NCBI GenBank assembly: GCA_021397835.1
Contig: JAJFZO010000356.1
Coordinates: 434,001-498,000, forward strand
Length of the DNA stretch: 64,000 nucleotides
Direction: 5' to 3'
DNA from: Moringa oleifera
Taxonomy: Eukaryota > Streptophyta > Magnoliopsida > Brassicales > Moringaceae
A program made the position numbers and the translations under genes. The notes under the pieces are model-generated. The model was not told the DNA's origin and made no database searches. It saw only the letters and a list, made by a program, of their open reading frames with translations. Of this stretch, positions 12,441-24,366 are shown piece by piece (within the stretch, counting starts at the first letter, position 1; every line of letters begins with the position of its first letter).

Positions 12441-12545
12441 ACAATTTGAGAACTAATTTTGAGTTTTCTTTCTCTTGCAAAGAAGGGTCCATAAAAATAC
12501 TGCTTTGGTTGCTCGCCTTTTAAGCTCCCTTACTTGATTAGCAGA
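12440..12545 (+). pseudogene. Relic of RLK intron 1
   Basis: About 100 bases align with the first part of intron 1 of the sister RLKs (14650-14760 and 34615-34720). Shared words are 'ttttgagttttctttctctt', 'ataaaa.ac.gcttt.gttgctc' and 'agctccctta' against 'agctctctt'. No exon sequence remains on either side. It shows that a further RLK copy, or a rearranged part of the first one, once stood here. Confidence 0.6.
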
Positions 12546-12549
12546 CCAC

Positions 12550-13660
12550 TAATACTTTATAATTTGAAATTGTAATCTGGTGAGATGCAAAGTAAATAGG
12601 AAGCATCTTTTTGAGTGATGTAATTATTTTTCAAAATTTTAATTATTTAATTAAATATATCTGTTAAAAGATACATATAAATTTATAAATTTTATTATTT
12701 ATAAAATTGATTTACGTAAAATTTATATAAAATTTACATAAAAAATTACATTCAACTCACACGAAAAACTTATATAAAACTTATATAAAACTCGTTTAAA
12801 GCTTAAAGAATATTCAAAAAATAACTTACATAAAATTTAATAAATTAGGTCCCTGTAAACAAGATAAATAGCGATATATCAAAAATTTTTATTATTAAAT
12901 TATTATTTTTTTACAAATAAAAACTAAATGATTAACAATTTGTATATTATTTTATTAGTCTTTATATGAGAATTTAATTTTTTTATTGTTTACTTAAAAA
13001 TATATTTTAAAATTAATAAAAAATTTTGCTATAAAAATATCTTTAAAATTAATAAAACATATATAATATGATAAAAATTAATAACTCATCATCATTCTCC
13101 TCATAATATTTTATATCTTTGTTTAGATAATAGTTTAATTCGCGGCAAGGCGTTTTTTGGAAAATAAGAAATTATGAGTAGCATACATGTGGAACAATAA
13201 ACGCTTCTTCATATATTATTTAAATGAATTAAAAACAAATCAAAAGTTATATAAAACTTAAAACAAAATTTGAATTTTATAATTTTTTCAGTGAAATTTA
13301 ATTATTTAATTCCAATCACATTGATTTTTTTTTTTTTTTTTGCATTTGATTATGTTTCACTTAATATCAAATTTTGAAATCATTTATATTAAATAAATTC
13401 ATTTTATTTAAATTTAAAAAATTAAAATTTAATTAAAATAATTTGTTGAATACTTCTCTCAAAAATTATCTTTATAATTTCTGGAATGATTTGACAAACA
13501 TTGAATGAAACAAGCAAATTTGACTCAAAGTTTGGCATAGAAGTGAAAGAGAAGAAGTTTGTGTACAGTCCATATGGAAATTAACAAACGACACAATCAA
13601 GTAATTTTTGTTCGAAAAATTCAAAAATCAAATTAATAAGTTTAGTTATTTTCGAAATAA
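12550..13660. other. AT-rich intergenic stretch
   Basis: Mostly low-complexity AT-rich DNA. Around 13490-13560 it has weak similarity to the sequence before the type-b module at 7290-7350, so it is probably a diverged RLK upstream flank. No gene is seen. Confidence 0.45.
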
Positions 13661-13674
13661 GCAGAGAATCTTGA

Positions 13675-13990
13675 TCCGGAGTCATTACGGCAACACCTTC
13701 TACACGCAAATAGACATCAATGTCAAATGGACACCTTCTGCGGGAACCCAATGGGACGAATCATTGGTCTTGCTCTAACGACAAACAGCATGTCGGCCTC
13801 GTCTGATCTGAGCCACATGTTTGGTCAATTTGGGCTTCGTGCCTTAATCTTCCATTTCAGTTTTGCATGAAAGTTTAATTTATTTTCTTCAAAGAAGATG
13901 AAGATGGTCAAAAAGTTTTGAGACCAATTAATATTTCTTAGGTAAAGATGAAAAGATTTCCGTGACTTAAATTCATATACATGTTAATGT
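13675..13990. repeat. RLK-upstream module, diverged copy
   Basis: Related to the modules at 6783, 7415, 33718, 34275, 53702 and 54370, about 0.5-0.8 kb upstream of the RLK first exon at 14482. Shared words include 'gagtcattacggcaac', 'cttctacacgcaaat' and the tail 'aaagatgaaaagattt'. Its minus strand keeps a YLRVEGVAVMTP-like stretch but is interrupted elsewhere. Confidence 0.6.
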
Positions 13991-14337
13991 TGCATTTGGT
14001 TTAATATGTAAAAGAACAAAAATTTAACATTGTCAGCAAGCATGTTTCTTTACACAGGGCTTTATATTGAACCTTTTTTTTTTTTTTGAACTTTTTTCTA
14101 ATTACAACAACACAGTTAAATACATTTAACACTTAGACAGTATAATTGATACAACAAATGATTTAATAAATGTTATAACATCTTTACAAAGAAAATAGAG
14201 TAAAAAATTCTGGATTAATTTTCTTTTTATTTACTGGAAAAAATATTATAAATAAATAAAATTTTCATAGTTTAATTTACTAAATTTAAATCTTAGGTAA
14301 TTTAAGAAAAAAAATGACTGGAGGATCCTGTTGGATG

Positions 14338-14347
14338 CTATATATAA
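14338..14347 (+). promoter_or_regulatory. TATA box of the second RLK copy
   Basis: The sequence ctatatataag is about 135 bases before the ATG at 14482, a normal plant TATA-to-start distance with a short 5' UTR. The equivalent region is missing in front of the intact RLK at 34472. Confidence 0.5.
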
Positions 14348-17300
14348 GTGGAGAGTCCTTAGGTGCACTTTTGTTAACTCCGGGAAGATTTTCCAAAGTG
14401 AACTAAGAACAGTCAAACTCATTACTTCTAGCATTATTCAGCTCAAATTTTGGGGGGGTCTAGTTTCTGTTTCAAGAGAGAATGAGCTTCATGGATCAAA
14501 AACCAACACTAGTTTTGGTTCTGAAACCTGCCTGCCTGCTTCTAATTCTGTTGATCACCAACTCTGGGGACGGAAAACCGACTGAAGCCGCACAATTTGT
14601 TGGACGTAAGCTTGCTGATGCAAGCCATGGTGAGTTTTCAGATTAAACTTCGAGTCCCAGTTTTGAGTTTTCTTTCTCTTCCAGAGAAGTCTGTATAAAA
14701 CACAGCTTTTGTTGCTCTGCTTTCTTGAAGCTCTCTTGTTTGACCAGGAAGACTATATATATATTTATACAGATTAAGAAGCTTTATCACTAATGCTTTT
14801 ACAATCTGATGATATTGGAAGTTTTTGTGATGCCATTGTCATGAGTGATTGAATCTTTTTAATTTTTTATGACGGGTTGATCGATACAGCTGTTCCATCT
14901 GTGTTGTGCTGATGAATATTTCTCTGAGAAGAATCTCTTCCTAATTTTAAACATGCATAGCCAAACCATGAAACTCATTAACGACGAAATGATTGCGCAG
15001 CGGAAGACTATTGATTTAATGTGGTGTGAGTCCTCTGTAAGTAATGAACACATATTGGATGCTTAATTAATGCCATCAACTTATGTTTAATCTACCATCT
15101 CGAGGTTAGTCGCCACTTTTTTAGCTCTTATCTCCCTTTCTTTTCCTTGCAATGGAAAATGCAGGTTTCGTTAGTATAGACTGTGGAGCAAGCGAGGATT
15201 ACAGAGACCCACAGACTGGCTTATATTATGAGTCAGATTCAAATTATATAAATGCTGGAATGAGTAAGGAGACATTCCTTGACTCCACCACTCCACCGAA
15301 TTTTCCCCAGCAGATCAAAAGGCTGAGGAGTTTCCCTGAGGGCAACAGGAATTGTTACACCCTGAAACCCGAAAGAGGCAGAGATAACAACTATCGAATC
15401 AGAGCCATATTTTATTATGGGAATTATGATGGCAAAAACCAGACCCCCTCATTCGACCTATATCTTGGTGTTAATAAATTTGATACCATAATCGATTCTT
15501 CCTATGTCAGTGAGATGATTCATGTTCCTACGAGGGATTACATAGATGTGTGTCTTGTAAACACCGGCAATGGAGTTCCTTATATTTCAGCTTTGGAGCT
15601 GAGGCCTTTGGACAACTCTGCATATAAAGTTGGTGCTGGGGCACTATTATGCTTTGGGCGTTATAACTGTGGGAGTAACAGAAGCATCAGGTATGCCCAT
15701 TATAATCTTATATATATAGCGATTCATATCAGGCATGGTTGATTGTCTCCATAACTTTAACATGAACAACTTTTATAATATTTCAAGTAACCCTTTTGCT
15801 TATATGTTCAGAAATGAGAGCTCACTTCTTATAGTTCATAAAACTCCCCATGCCATGACGGCACATGCTTACATAATGTTCACTTCCCATGACATGATGG
15901 CAACCATGCTTACATTATGTTCTTTTTTTCTACTATAAATTTCCCGAGGAGTCTCTAGCATTGTTTACATTCTGCTGTTCTATCATCAGTTTTTACAACA
16001 TCTAAGTTAATGTCTAAACATGTCTCTGATTTAGGTACCCAGATGATGTTTATGATCGCATCTGGGAAGGTGAAGAATTTGATGGTTGGACATCAATTTC
16101 CACAAACAAAACCATATACACTCAAAGCAGTGATGATGTTTATAAACTACCGAATGAAGTGTTAAGGACTGCTGCCGAACCGAAGAATGCTAGCCTTCCC
16201 TTGAGTTCGTATTTCAGCCCTCCAGACTCTGCTTCTAACTGCTATGTCTACTTTCACTTTGCTGAGATCCTGAAGCTTGAAAACAGTGAGCAACGTGAAT
16301 TGGGGATTAATTTGGATGGAAAACGAGATCTCATAGAATCCTTTAAACTTGAGTACTTAAAGTCACAAACCATAGCTCCAAATGATCCACCAATCAGAGG
16401 CTCTGAAGTTAACTTTTCCGTTTATGCTGCTGAAGGATCTCAGTTTCCACCAATCCTCAATGCTGTCGAGGTTTATGTGTCAGTAGACCTCCCACTTTCA
16501 CCAACTGACCTTAATGACGGTACATTTCTCTTGTCCTTTATTTGCTTTCCATGTTAAATTATTTCAATTTGCTGAGGGATACTAGAACAGGAAGCCATAC
16601 TAAGGATGAGTTTCCTTTACTAGTTAAATATTTAGTACCCAAAGCTGGTTTCTAAGATTCTGAGGACTCAGAAGAGGCTTAAATTGCATCTATGATTGAT
16701 AGACTGCATATGTAATTCTGCACCAGGCAAATAAATAGTTATTCTTCATATCAAGGAAAGGCTACATAACTACCAACCTGTCATACAAATCTTTCATGAA
16801 GTAAGAGTTAATAATCAATGACTAGATAATTGCATCTATTGTTTTCTTGAATGCTGTTTTCCTGGATTTTGCACCTTTTTCACTGAGCTTTTGACAGTGA
16901 TCCTGTTTGCCATTGGAACCTATAGTTAATGCCATTCTGGATATCAAGACAACATATGGAGTGACTAAAGACTGGCAAGGTGATCCATGTGTTCCAAGTA
17001 ATTTCTCATGGGAAGGTCTGAACTGCAGTGTTGACAGTACACCTAGGATTACTTCACTGTAAGTGCACATTTGGGACCTATAATTAGTGTAAGTGTTAAC
17101 TCCGCTTTCCAAATAATGGCAAGTTGGCAATTACTCTGTCTTCTTTGATGAATTACGAGCAGGAACTTGAGCTCAAGCAATTTGAATGGAGAGATAGCTT
17201 ACTCAATAGTTAAACTTCAAGCGTTACGGTCACTGTAAGTACTAACTGTTTTTTGATTGATTCTTTGTATTGGATTATTTTATGTAGCTCTTCTTGTAGT

Positions 17301-18524
17301 ATTGTGACCTAGAAAATGTACTTTATAACATCTTTGAGTTCCTTGACCGGAAAAAGTTCAAATTCATAACAGGGATCTCTCATACAACAAATTGACTGGG
17401 CCATTGCCGGAATTTCTGGCACAACTGCCAAATTTGAGAGTCCTGTAAGTTTTTGATCTTTGAGACTGAAACAACATATTTATGCTAGAAGTGGAGCTAA
17501 TCTGTTTCACACGGTTCTGGCAGTAACCTAGTGGGAAACAGGCTTAAGGGTTCAGTCCCTGATGCTCTCACCGAAAAGTCTGACAGTACATTGCTACTGA
17601 GGTCTCTTCTTACTTGACTTTTCTTGTGTCTTTAGCAGAGGGTGTTTTTCTTGTAATGTATGACCGGTTGCTGTGTGCTTTTGTTTGCCAGTCTGGATGG
17701 AAATCCTGATCTCTGCCTGTCGGCTCCGTGTCATGAAAAGAAAGAGAAGAAGTTTGTTATTCCAGTTGTTGCATTCATTTCTGGAGTGCTGCTCACTCTG
17801 TTGCTCTTAATTGTTCTTGCTATTTACAGAAGGAAAAAACAAAGAGGTGCATTTAATTCTGCAACGAAAACAAAACAGAATCCATTTAAGAATGGAAAGA
17901 CAAGTCTTACAAGAAGATCTTGCAAGTTATAACCGAAAATCTTTATTGCTGCAGAGATGGCTTCCAAGTCCAAGAAGGAAGGGTCACTAAGATCAAGGAA
18001 TCGACCATTCACCTACTCTGAGATTGTTGGTATTACTGAAAATTTTAGAACTACCATTGGAGAAGGTGGTTTTGGCAGAGTTTACCATGGCACTCTAAAA
18101 GATGGCACCGAAGTTGCGGTTAAGGTACTCTCTCCATCATCAAAGCAAGGGTACAAGGAATTCCGAGCAGAGGTTAGAATAAACAAATGTGGTTGGTTTT
18201 TCCAGTTCTGCTTATGTCATGAAAGTCTCATGCACAAATAACAGAGTTCTAATTTGAAATGCAGGCACAGCTTCTGATGATTGTTCACCATAGGAACCTG
18301 GTTTATCTTTTAGGGTACTGCGATGAACCTGAACATATTGCTCTGGTTTATGAGTACATGCCTCATGGCAACTTGAAAGAGCATTTATCAGGTTTTTATT
18401 CTTTTATCATTTCGTACAAACTTTATGCATATGTCAATCATATGCTTTACTTGCAGAATTTTAAGGCTTGAAAGAGATGAACATTCTATACATTTTTGTT
18501 GCAGAGAGAAACATAAATATCTTG

Positions 18525-19362
18525 GCAAAGGTTTGAAAAAGGTATGTTGCATTGTGATAGCCAAAGTGCCATTCACTTGGCAAAGAACCCTATGTATCAT
18601 GCTAGAACGAAGCATATGCAAGTCAGATATCACTTCATAAGATCAGCTTTGAAAGATGGTGTCTTGTCACTCGAAAAGATACAAGGAAGTCAGAATCCAG
18701 CTGATATGCTAACCAATGTTGTTACAATCGAGAAACTAAAGTTGTGTACAACTTCAATAGGGCTTTTCAGCTGCTGATTGGGAAGTCATGGACATTGCAG
18801 ATGGAAGAAACAATTGAGATAATGAATTAGTCTCCAAGTGGGAGATTGTTGAGTATATGTGGAGACAATCTTATCTACAAAAGGGTATATATTTATCTGA
18901 AAAGATATATATTTATCTGAGAGGGCATATACTTATCTGAAAGGATATATATGCTTATCTGAAAGGGAATATACTCATCCAAAAGAGTATATACTTATCA
19001 AAAAGGATATCTTGAGATTTTCACACTTCTATCTTTTTAGCCTTGGGCTCTACTATATAAAGGGGGGACTTCTACCCATGTAAACATCACAATAAAGAGA
19101 GTGGGTAAGAGTCCTAAGGTTTTATTCTAGTAGAGTGAGGGCTAGAAAAACAGTTATCTCTCTTGTAATCTATTTTCATAGTGAAAGGGTTTTCTGCAGT
19201 GGCTGCAAAGTGGATGTAACTCTCAATTGAGGGTGAACCACTATAAATCTTGTATTCCTGTAGTTGTTTACTTTCTTCTTGCTTTTATTATTATTGCTTT
19301 CAGGTTATAGGGATTTGATATTTGATCCATCATCTAAGGATCTGGTTGTCAAATTCCCAACA
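18525..19362 (+). mobile_element. 5'-truncated Ty1/copia: RNase H end plus 3' LTR
   Basis: The first part (to about 18777) encodes the end of copia RNase H (LHCDSQSAIHLAKNP, ARTKHM, NPADMLT). A polypurine-like tract (ccaagtgggagatt) precedes the LTR at 18847-19362, which starts TGTTGAG and ends CCCAACA. The last LTR base is joined directly to GATATCC of the RLK last exon. Nothing 5' of RNase H is present. The simplest history is insertion into the last RLK exon, then a deletion from RLK exon 11 into the element. It differs in family from the copias at 8513, 23833 and 37675. Confidence 0.88.
18847..19362 (+). repeat. 3' LTR with internal short tandem repeats
   Basis: A 516-base LTR, TGTTGAG...CCCAACA. 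At about 18883-19015 it holds a series of imperfect repeats of about 20-24 bases built on 'atatacttatctgaaaggg'. A TATA-like 'ctatataaagg' near 19053 is probably its promoter. Confidence 0.82.
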
Positions 19363-20545
19363 GATATCCAAAGCATCGTCGATACAAGGCTAGAAGGAGA
19401 ATTTGAAACCCATTCTGCTTGGAAAATTGTGGAGATAGCCATGTCATGTGTAGCAACAACGGGAATACAAAGGCCAGACATGAGTCATGTGTTGGCAGAA
19501 CTAAAGGAATGCCCAAGTACTGCAGCAGCCCCTGGAAGAACTTGGATGATGCATGGCAACAGGACAAGATCAAACTATTCACTCAAGAATACCAACTTGG
19601 AGCCTGATTCATTGCCCAGTCCTAGGTAGGCAATGACTAGTATTTCTCACAACGTATTTCTAAAACATTTCGAGGGTAACATCATCCCTGTCGACATCAT
19701 GTTGTAAGCAGATTAGTATTTCTTTCCATTTCCGCATTATTTTACCGTTTCATACTCTGTTTGATAAGTTCAGCTTCAATGAATGTTGGTTGACATGAAT
19801 TTTTGTGGAAGAGATGGGGCGAGAGTTATCAATAGAACAATGTCGTAGAAGCATTACTGATAAATTTGCTATCATTTTATGTTATTAACAGTAATTGTAA
19901 TATAAACATAAAATAACTGAGATAGTGGTCTTGTAAACTACGTTCACAGGGTACATGTAAATGTAAATACTTTACTGTGTGTGTAAAAACACTTACAAAC
20001 ATCATTTGAGTCTTACACAATTGAAACTCAATTTTCAAGTATTGCAATTAATATCATAATACATACCAGAATTTAGTTCTAACATAATCTTTTGAGCCTC
20101 CACTACCGCCTGAACTGTCCCTCAGTGAACATCAGTGTTTTTCTCTTGAAAATAGTTAACTCTTCTCCTAAAGAATACTTTAGAACTTCAGTATATATAA
20201 ATCTCAAATAAGGTGCACTTTAACTTTTGAAAGCTCTCTCACAATATTGTGGACATTTTTGTTAAATAGATTTAATATTGCACTTATATAATTCCTTACG
20301 CTTAAGATATTTTTGACTTGACTTTATTATAATTATATTCCAATGATAATTCTTTCTCATAAAATCTAACTAATATAATATCACTATAATATTTGTTATG
20401 CATTTGGAGATATGAGGACAATATCTAATGATACTTGCCCATAGTAATGTAACATTCCAATACTACTTGACTATTCTCTAGATATTACCAACTTATATTC
20501 ATGGAAAGTCATCCTAAAATATATTTATCGAATAACTTGCCAACA
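19363..20545 (+). repeat. RLK 3' exon end and flank, left copy of a local duplication
   Basis: From the end of the truncated copia onwards the sequence matches 22708-23833: the last RLK exon from DIQSI on, the stop region, and about 900 bases of 3' flank. Similarity ends near 20545, where the second copy runs into the minus-strand copia at 23833. No other gene is in the flank. Confidence 0.85.
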
Positions 20546-22525
20546 TTTTAACATATATTCCTTAACAATCTCTTATTTTGGATTTTTTAGAAAAATATAT
20601 TGTAGAACCTAAGTTAAGAGTCAAATACCTTGATGTTCTTCAAAAATATGCTCCATTTAATAATGTACTTCATTTTTAACTCCTCTCTACTATTTACTTC
20701 ACATCAATAATAATTTGCTCCCATCATCTGCTTTGGCTTCCCTTAAGGTCTACTCCATATTTACTCCATTTACTCCATTCTCTCCCTTTTATTCGTCATT
20801 AAGTACCAAAGATTTCAAATACTTCGGGACTGATGACTTGAGAACAGTGCACTTTTAAAACATCTTATGCAGCTCCGACTCCTTGGCCTTTATCTCCTGC
20901 AAGAACTTTCTCTTGTGCTCGTGTACTTTTTGTAGTTTAGCTTGTAGACAATTCTAGATTCTGGATGAAGTGACTTTTAGGCGTGCTGAACTTGAAGTTG
21001 CAACAAAAGGTTCAACTGGTGGAACAACATCAAATGTCTACATTTGAAGGTGGGTCTGGGATTATGTCATTGATATGCTTCCTGTTGTGTACTTACTAGA
21101 CATACTCAAGATTGGGGGAGCTCCAAGCTTCCTTTTCCTAGCAAGGATTGTGTTTTATTAAAGCAACACTTGGTAAACGAGTGAAGGGAAGGACAATGTC
21201 AGATTGGTTATAATTAACTCAACATACTCTACAATCAGCTCGAACATGTGTTGTCCAAGGTTGTAACCCAAGCCATAACCTACCCTGTATAACAAAATAA
21301 TAAGATTCTTATGCACCTTTTGCTGGTGCTTGATGGGTATCCAATTGTTGATAACCACTTTATGCAGAATATAATATTTAACAAAAAAATGAGAGAGTTG
21401 CACACATTAGTTTTTGCCCATTTCTTGAGGACTAGTAAGATTCTCATAAATTTTATCTATGCTACACAAGGAGACACTTAGGATAATAGAAAGCATCCTA
21501 AAAGTCTAGTTCATACCATTGGTGAGAAGTCATGAACATGGTTTTTCACATACATTTTGTGGTATTTTGCATAGCATCACTTATCTTACTACTTAGATTC
21601 GAATAAAATTCATACATCATATTTACATTGAGAGATTTAGCATTTAAGACTGACCCAAATAGTCCTTATGACTTTAATAATCTTATTAGACCTACAGCTC
21701 TAATGTTCGATTCATCTATTATTCTTTCATATACAAATTGTCTCATAAAATATTTTTTTGTATAATTTCTCATTCTCAAAAGTAAAAAAATTTTAAAGTG
21801 TAGGCTTTAGAGATCACATAACTTGCTCTCCACTAAAGCTTGCATTGGATGTTGCATAAGATTTCTGCTTCATCACTGTCTATCTCAGATGCAATCTTTG
21901 TTACGACTAGGGTTAAAACTTTCTCAAGATAGAATCTGGGTCACTTTTTTTAACATTAATAATTTTCTTCCTACCTTACTATGTGTTATAATAGGGTTCG
22001 CAAACTGGTTCGCCCTTAAAGTGAGGAAAACTTCTCTTTTTGGCTTGGTTTGATTTAAATGACTAATGAATCTTGAAATTCATTTTAGTTGGCTTTTTCA
22101 AGAAAACAAGAGTTGCCACTAATTTTTTTTAGGGTGTGATTGGTCATCGAAAGAACTTTTTCTTTTTACCTTTTTTTTTGTAAAAAGAACCCAAGAAAAG
22201 GCAAAAAAGAAAAAAAAAATTTAAAGCTATTGTCAAACTTCACTAAGAAATTTGGGCCATCAATCAGTTACATGTAAGGAAGGGGTTAGCACCTTCACAA
22301 ATGCTTTAAATTGGTAATAGTTAAACAAAAAAGTATTCTGTCGAGTGATGTACAAAAGACTCAAAATTAATTCCCATTCAAAGCAATACATAATAATTAT
22401 GAAGAAAATTTTTTGGAGAATGCATGAATGAGAAAATTTTCAACTATGACTACTGTCATGTCTTTGTTTATATAATGGTTTTGTTTAAGACTAAGAGAAT
22501 CGAATGCTGCAAAGCCTTTGAATGT
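20546..22525. other. Unassigned stretch with retroelement-like motifs
   Basis: No gene could be assigned. Around 20830-21010 the minus strand has a short charged, open stretch (KFLQEIKAKESELHKMF) that I cannot place. At about 22090-22300 the words 'gagttgccactaat', 'gtgattggtcatcg' and 'aggggttagcacc' occur, resembling stretches seen in long terminal or untranslated regions of plant LTR retrotransposons. A similar 'agtcaccactaatc...gattgatcatcg' occurs at 5383-5450 and 52324-52395. These are probably old retroelement remnants. Confidence 0.4.
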
Positions 22526-22529
22526 TGAA

Positions 22530-22917
22530 AAAAAAATGGTTTTCCATAAAGCTTTCATGCATCTGGAATTATAAACAAGAAAAGCGATGTTTATAGCTTC
22601 GGGATTATTCTGTTTGAGTTAATCACTGGTCGGCCGGCAATGATGAGAAGCGCCAGGATCAATACTCACATATTCCAATGGGTTAGTCCGATGATAGAAA
22701 GAGGAGATATCCAAAGCATTATCAATCCAAGGCTAGAAGGAGAGTTTGAAACCCAGTCTGCTTGGAAAATTGTAGAGATAGCCATGTCATGTGTAGCAAC
22801 AATGGGAATACAAAGGTCGGACATGAGTCATGTGTTGCCAGAGCTAAAGGAATGTCCAAGTACTGCAGCAGCCCCTGGAAGAACTTGGATGATGCATGGC
22901 AACAGGACAAGATGAAA
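22530..22917 (+). pseudogene. Stray RLK last exon (third RLK copy)
   Basis: Only the last exon of the RLK is present: kinase subdomains from about IX on (motifs [45 protein letters not shown]). The splice acceptor is damaged (ATAAAG where the intact gene has ATACAG), and a TGA at 22915-22917 replaces the TCA found in the second copy. There are no upstream exons nearby; sequence before about 22525 does not match RLK introns. With its 3' flank to about 23833 it duplicates 19363-20545. It supplies the part of the last exon that is deleted in the second copy. Confidence 0.9.
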
Positions 22918-23833
22918 CTATTCACTCAAGAATGCCTGCTTGGAACCTGATTCATTGCCCACTCCTAGGTAGGCAATAAGCAGTATCTCTCACAACGTAT
23001 GTCCGCAACATTTCGAGGGTAACATCATCCCTGTTGACATCTTGTTGTAAGCAGATTAGTATTTCTTTCCATTTCTGCATTATTTTACCGTTTTAAACTT
23101 TGTTTGACAAGAAGTTCAGCTTCAATGAAAACATTGACATGAATTTTTGTGGAACAGATAGAGCGAGAGTTATCAATAGAACATGTTGTAGAAGCATTAT
23201 TGATAAATTCGGTATTATTTTATGTTATTAACAGTGATTATAATATAAACATAAAATAACTGAGATAGTGGTTTTGTAAACTACCTTCACGGTTACATAT
23301 AAATGTAAATACTTTACTCTATGTGTAAAAACACTTACAAACATCATTTGAGTCTTACACAGTTGAAACTCAATTTTCGAGTACTGTTGCAATTAATATC
23401 ATAATACATACCATAATTTAGTACTAAACATAGTTTTTTGAGCCTCTTCTCCCAAAAAATACTTTAGAACTTTAGTATATACAAATCTTAAATAAGGGAC
23501 ACTTTGACTTTTGAAAGCTCTCTCACAATATTGTGGACACTTCTGCTAAGTAGACCTAATTGCCTTATATAGTACTTTACGCTTAAGGTATTTTTTACTT
23601 GACTTTATTATAATTATATTCCAATGATGATTCTTTCTCATGAATCCTAACTAATATAATATCACAACAATATTTGTTATGCATTTGGAGATATGAGAAT
23701 AATATCTAGTGATACCTACCCATGGTAATACAACATTCCAATACTACTTGACTATTCTCTAGATATTGCCAACTTATATTTACGAAAAGTCAGCCTAAAA
23801 TATATTTGTTGAATAACCTGTCAACATATCAAC
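22708..23833 (+). repeat. RLK 3' exon end and flank, right copy of a local duplication
   Basis: Aligns with 19363-20545 at an offset of about 3.35 kb. It is broken at its right end by the minus-strand copia, at a point where the left copy continues with 'aacatatattcc'. Confidence 0.85.
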
Positions 23834-24366
23834 ATATAATATATTCGATAATACACAAATCGATAATTTACTTCAATCAAGCAATCAGACAAATAACAAA
23901 TTAAACTAGACTTACAAATAACTTCCAACACATAATATTGTCATTGTGTTAAATTGAGGTTAGAGTTTGACTCTATATCCTTAAGATAAAATTACCCCAT
24001 AATTGGTGCTATTGGGTTGATAGTGAATGTCTCTCAGGATACAACGATCTCTTCTTATAAAAATAGTACTTCAATTCACAAGAACAACAAACTAACTTAT
24101 GATTATTATCTCTTAAATTCAAAAAAAGGGAAATAAAAAATGAGTTGAGTTGATTTTTTTTTTTTTTGAATAATGAGAGTGGATATGAGGGGAGCTTTTT
24201 ATAGGTATCTAAAGATGACTTTTGAAGGAGTGTATCTTTCCAAAGAAATGCACTCTAAGAGAAAGGATGCATCTTTAATGGAAAGGTACCTTTCCATTCA
24301 AAAGGAACCAATACACCTTTTTACTCAAACTTTTTTTTGTTTTGTTTTAAATTCTCTTTTCCAACA
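23833..24366 (-). repeat. 3' LTR of the minus-strand copia
   Basis: Reads TGTTGG at its minus-strand start (24366). Aligns with 28961-29489 with frequent substitutions. The exact left end is uncertain by a few bases because both LTRs end in AT-rich sequence. Confidence 0.85.

Larger units (their letters stand above)
14482..19629 (+). pseudogene. Malectin-like LRR receptor kinase cut in the kinase domain (second RLK copy)
   Basis: Exons: 14482-14629, 15165-15690, 16035-16519, 16926-17058, 17163-17234, 17373-17444, 17524-17601, 17692-17846, 17955-18172, 18265-18391 and 18505 on. All phases fit and no stop interrupts until TGA at 18534-18536. This gives 681 residues: signal peptide, malectin-like domain (about 50-385), DPCVPSNF motif, three LRRs, membrane helix (about 525-548), and the kinase N-lobe with GEGGFG and VAVK. 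At 18524 the sequence jumps into a copia RNase H fragment. The catalytic loop, DFG and activation segment are gone. The end of the last exon returns at 19363-19629 (stop TAG 19627), but out of reach. As a kinase it is dead; as a truncated surface receptor it could still be made. Confidence 0.9.

Noticed and set aside
19264..19629. Apparent 121-residue ORF with a hydrophobic start, like a small membrane protein
   Set aside because: Its first part is translated copia LTR and the rest is the end of the RLK last exon; it is a chance fusion.
14482..22917. Treating 14482-22917 as one RLK gene with a very long intron that bypasses the copia
   Set aside because: No exons for the catalytic loop and DFG segment exist anywhere between 18524 and 22530, so no splicing pattern restores a kinase.
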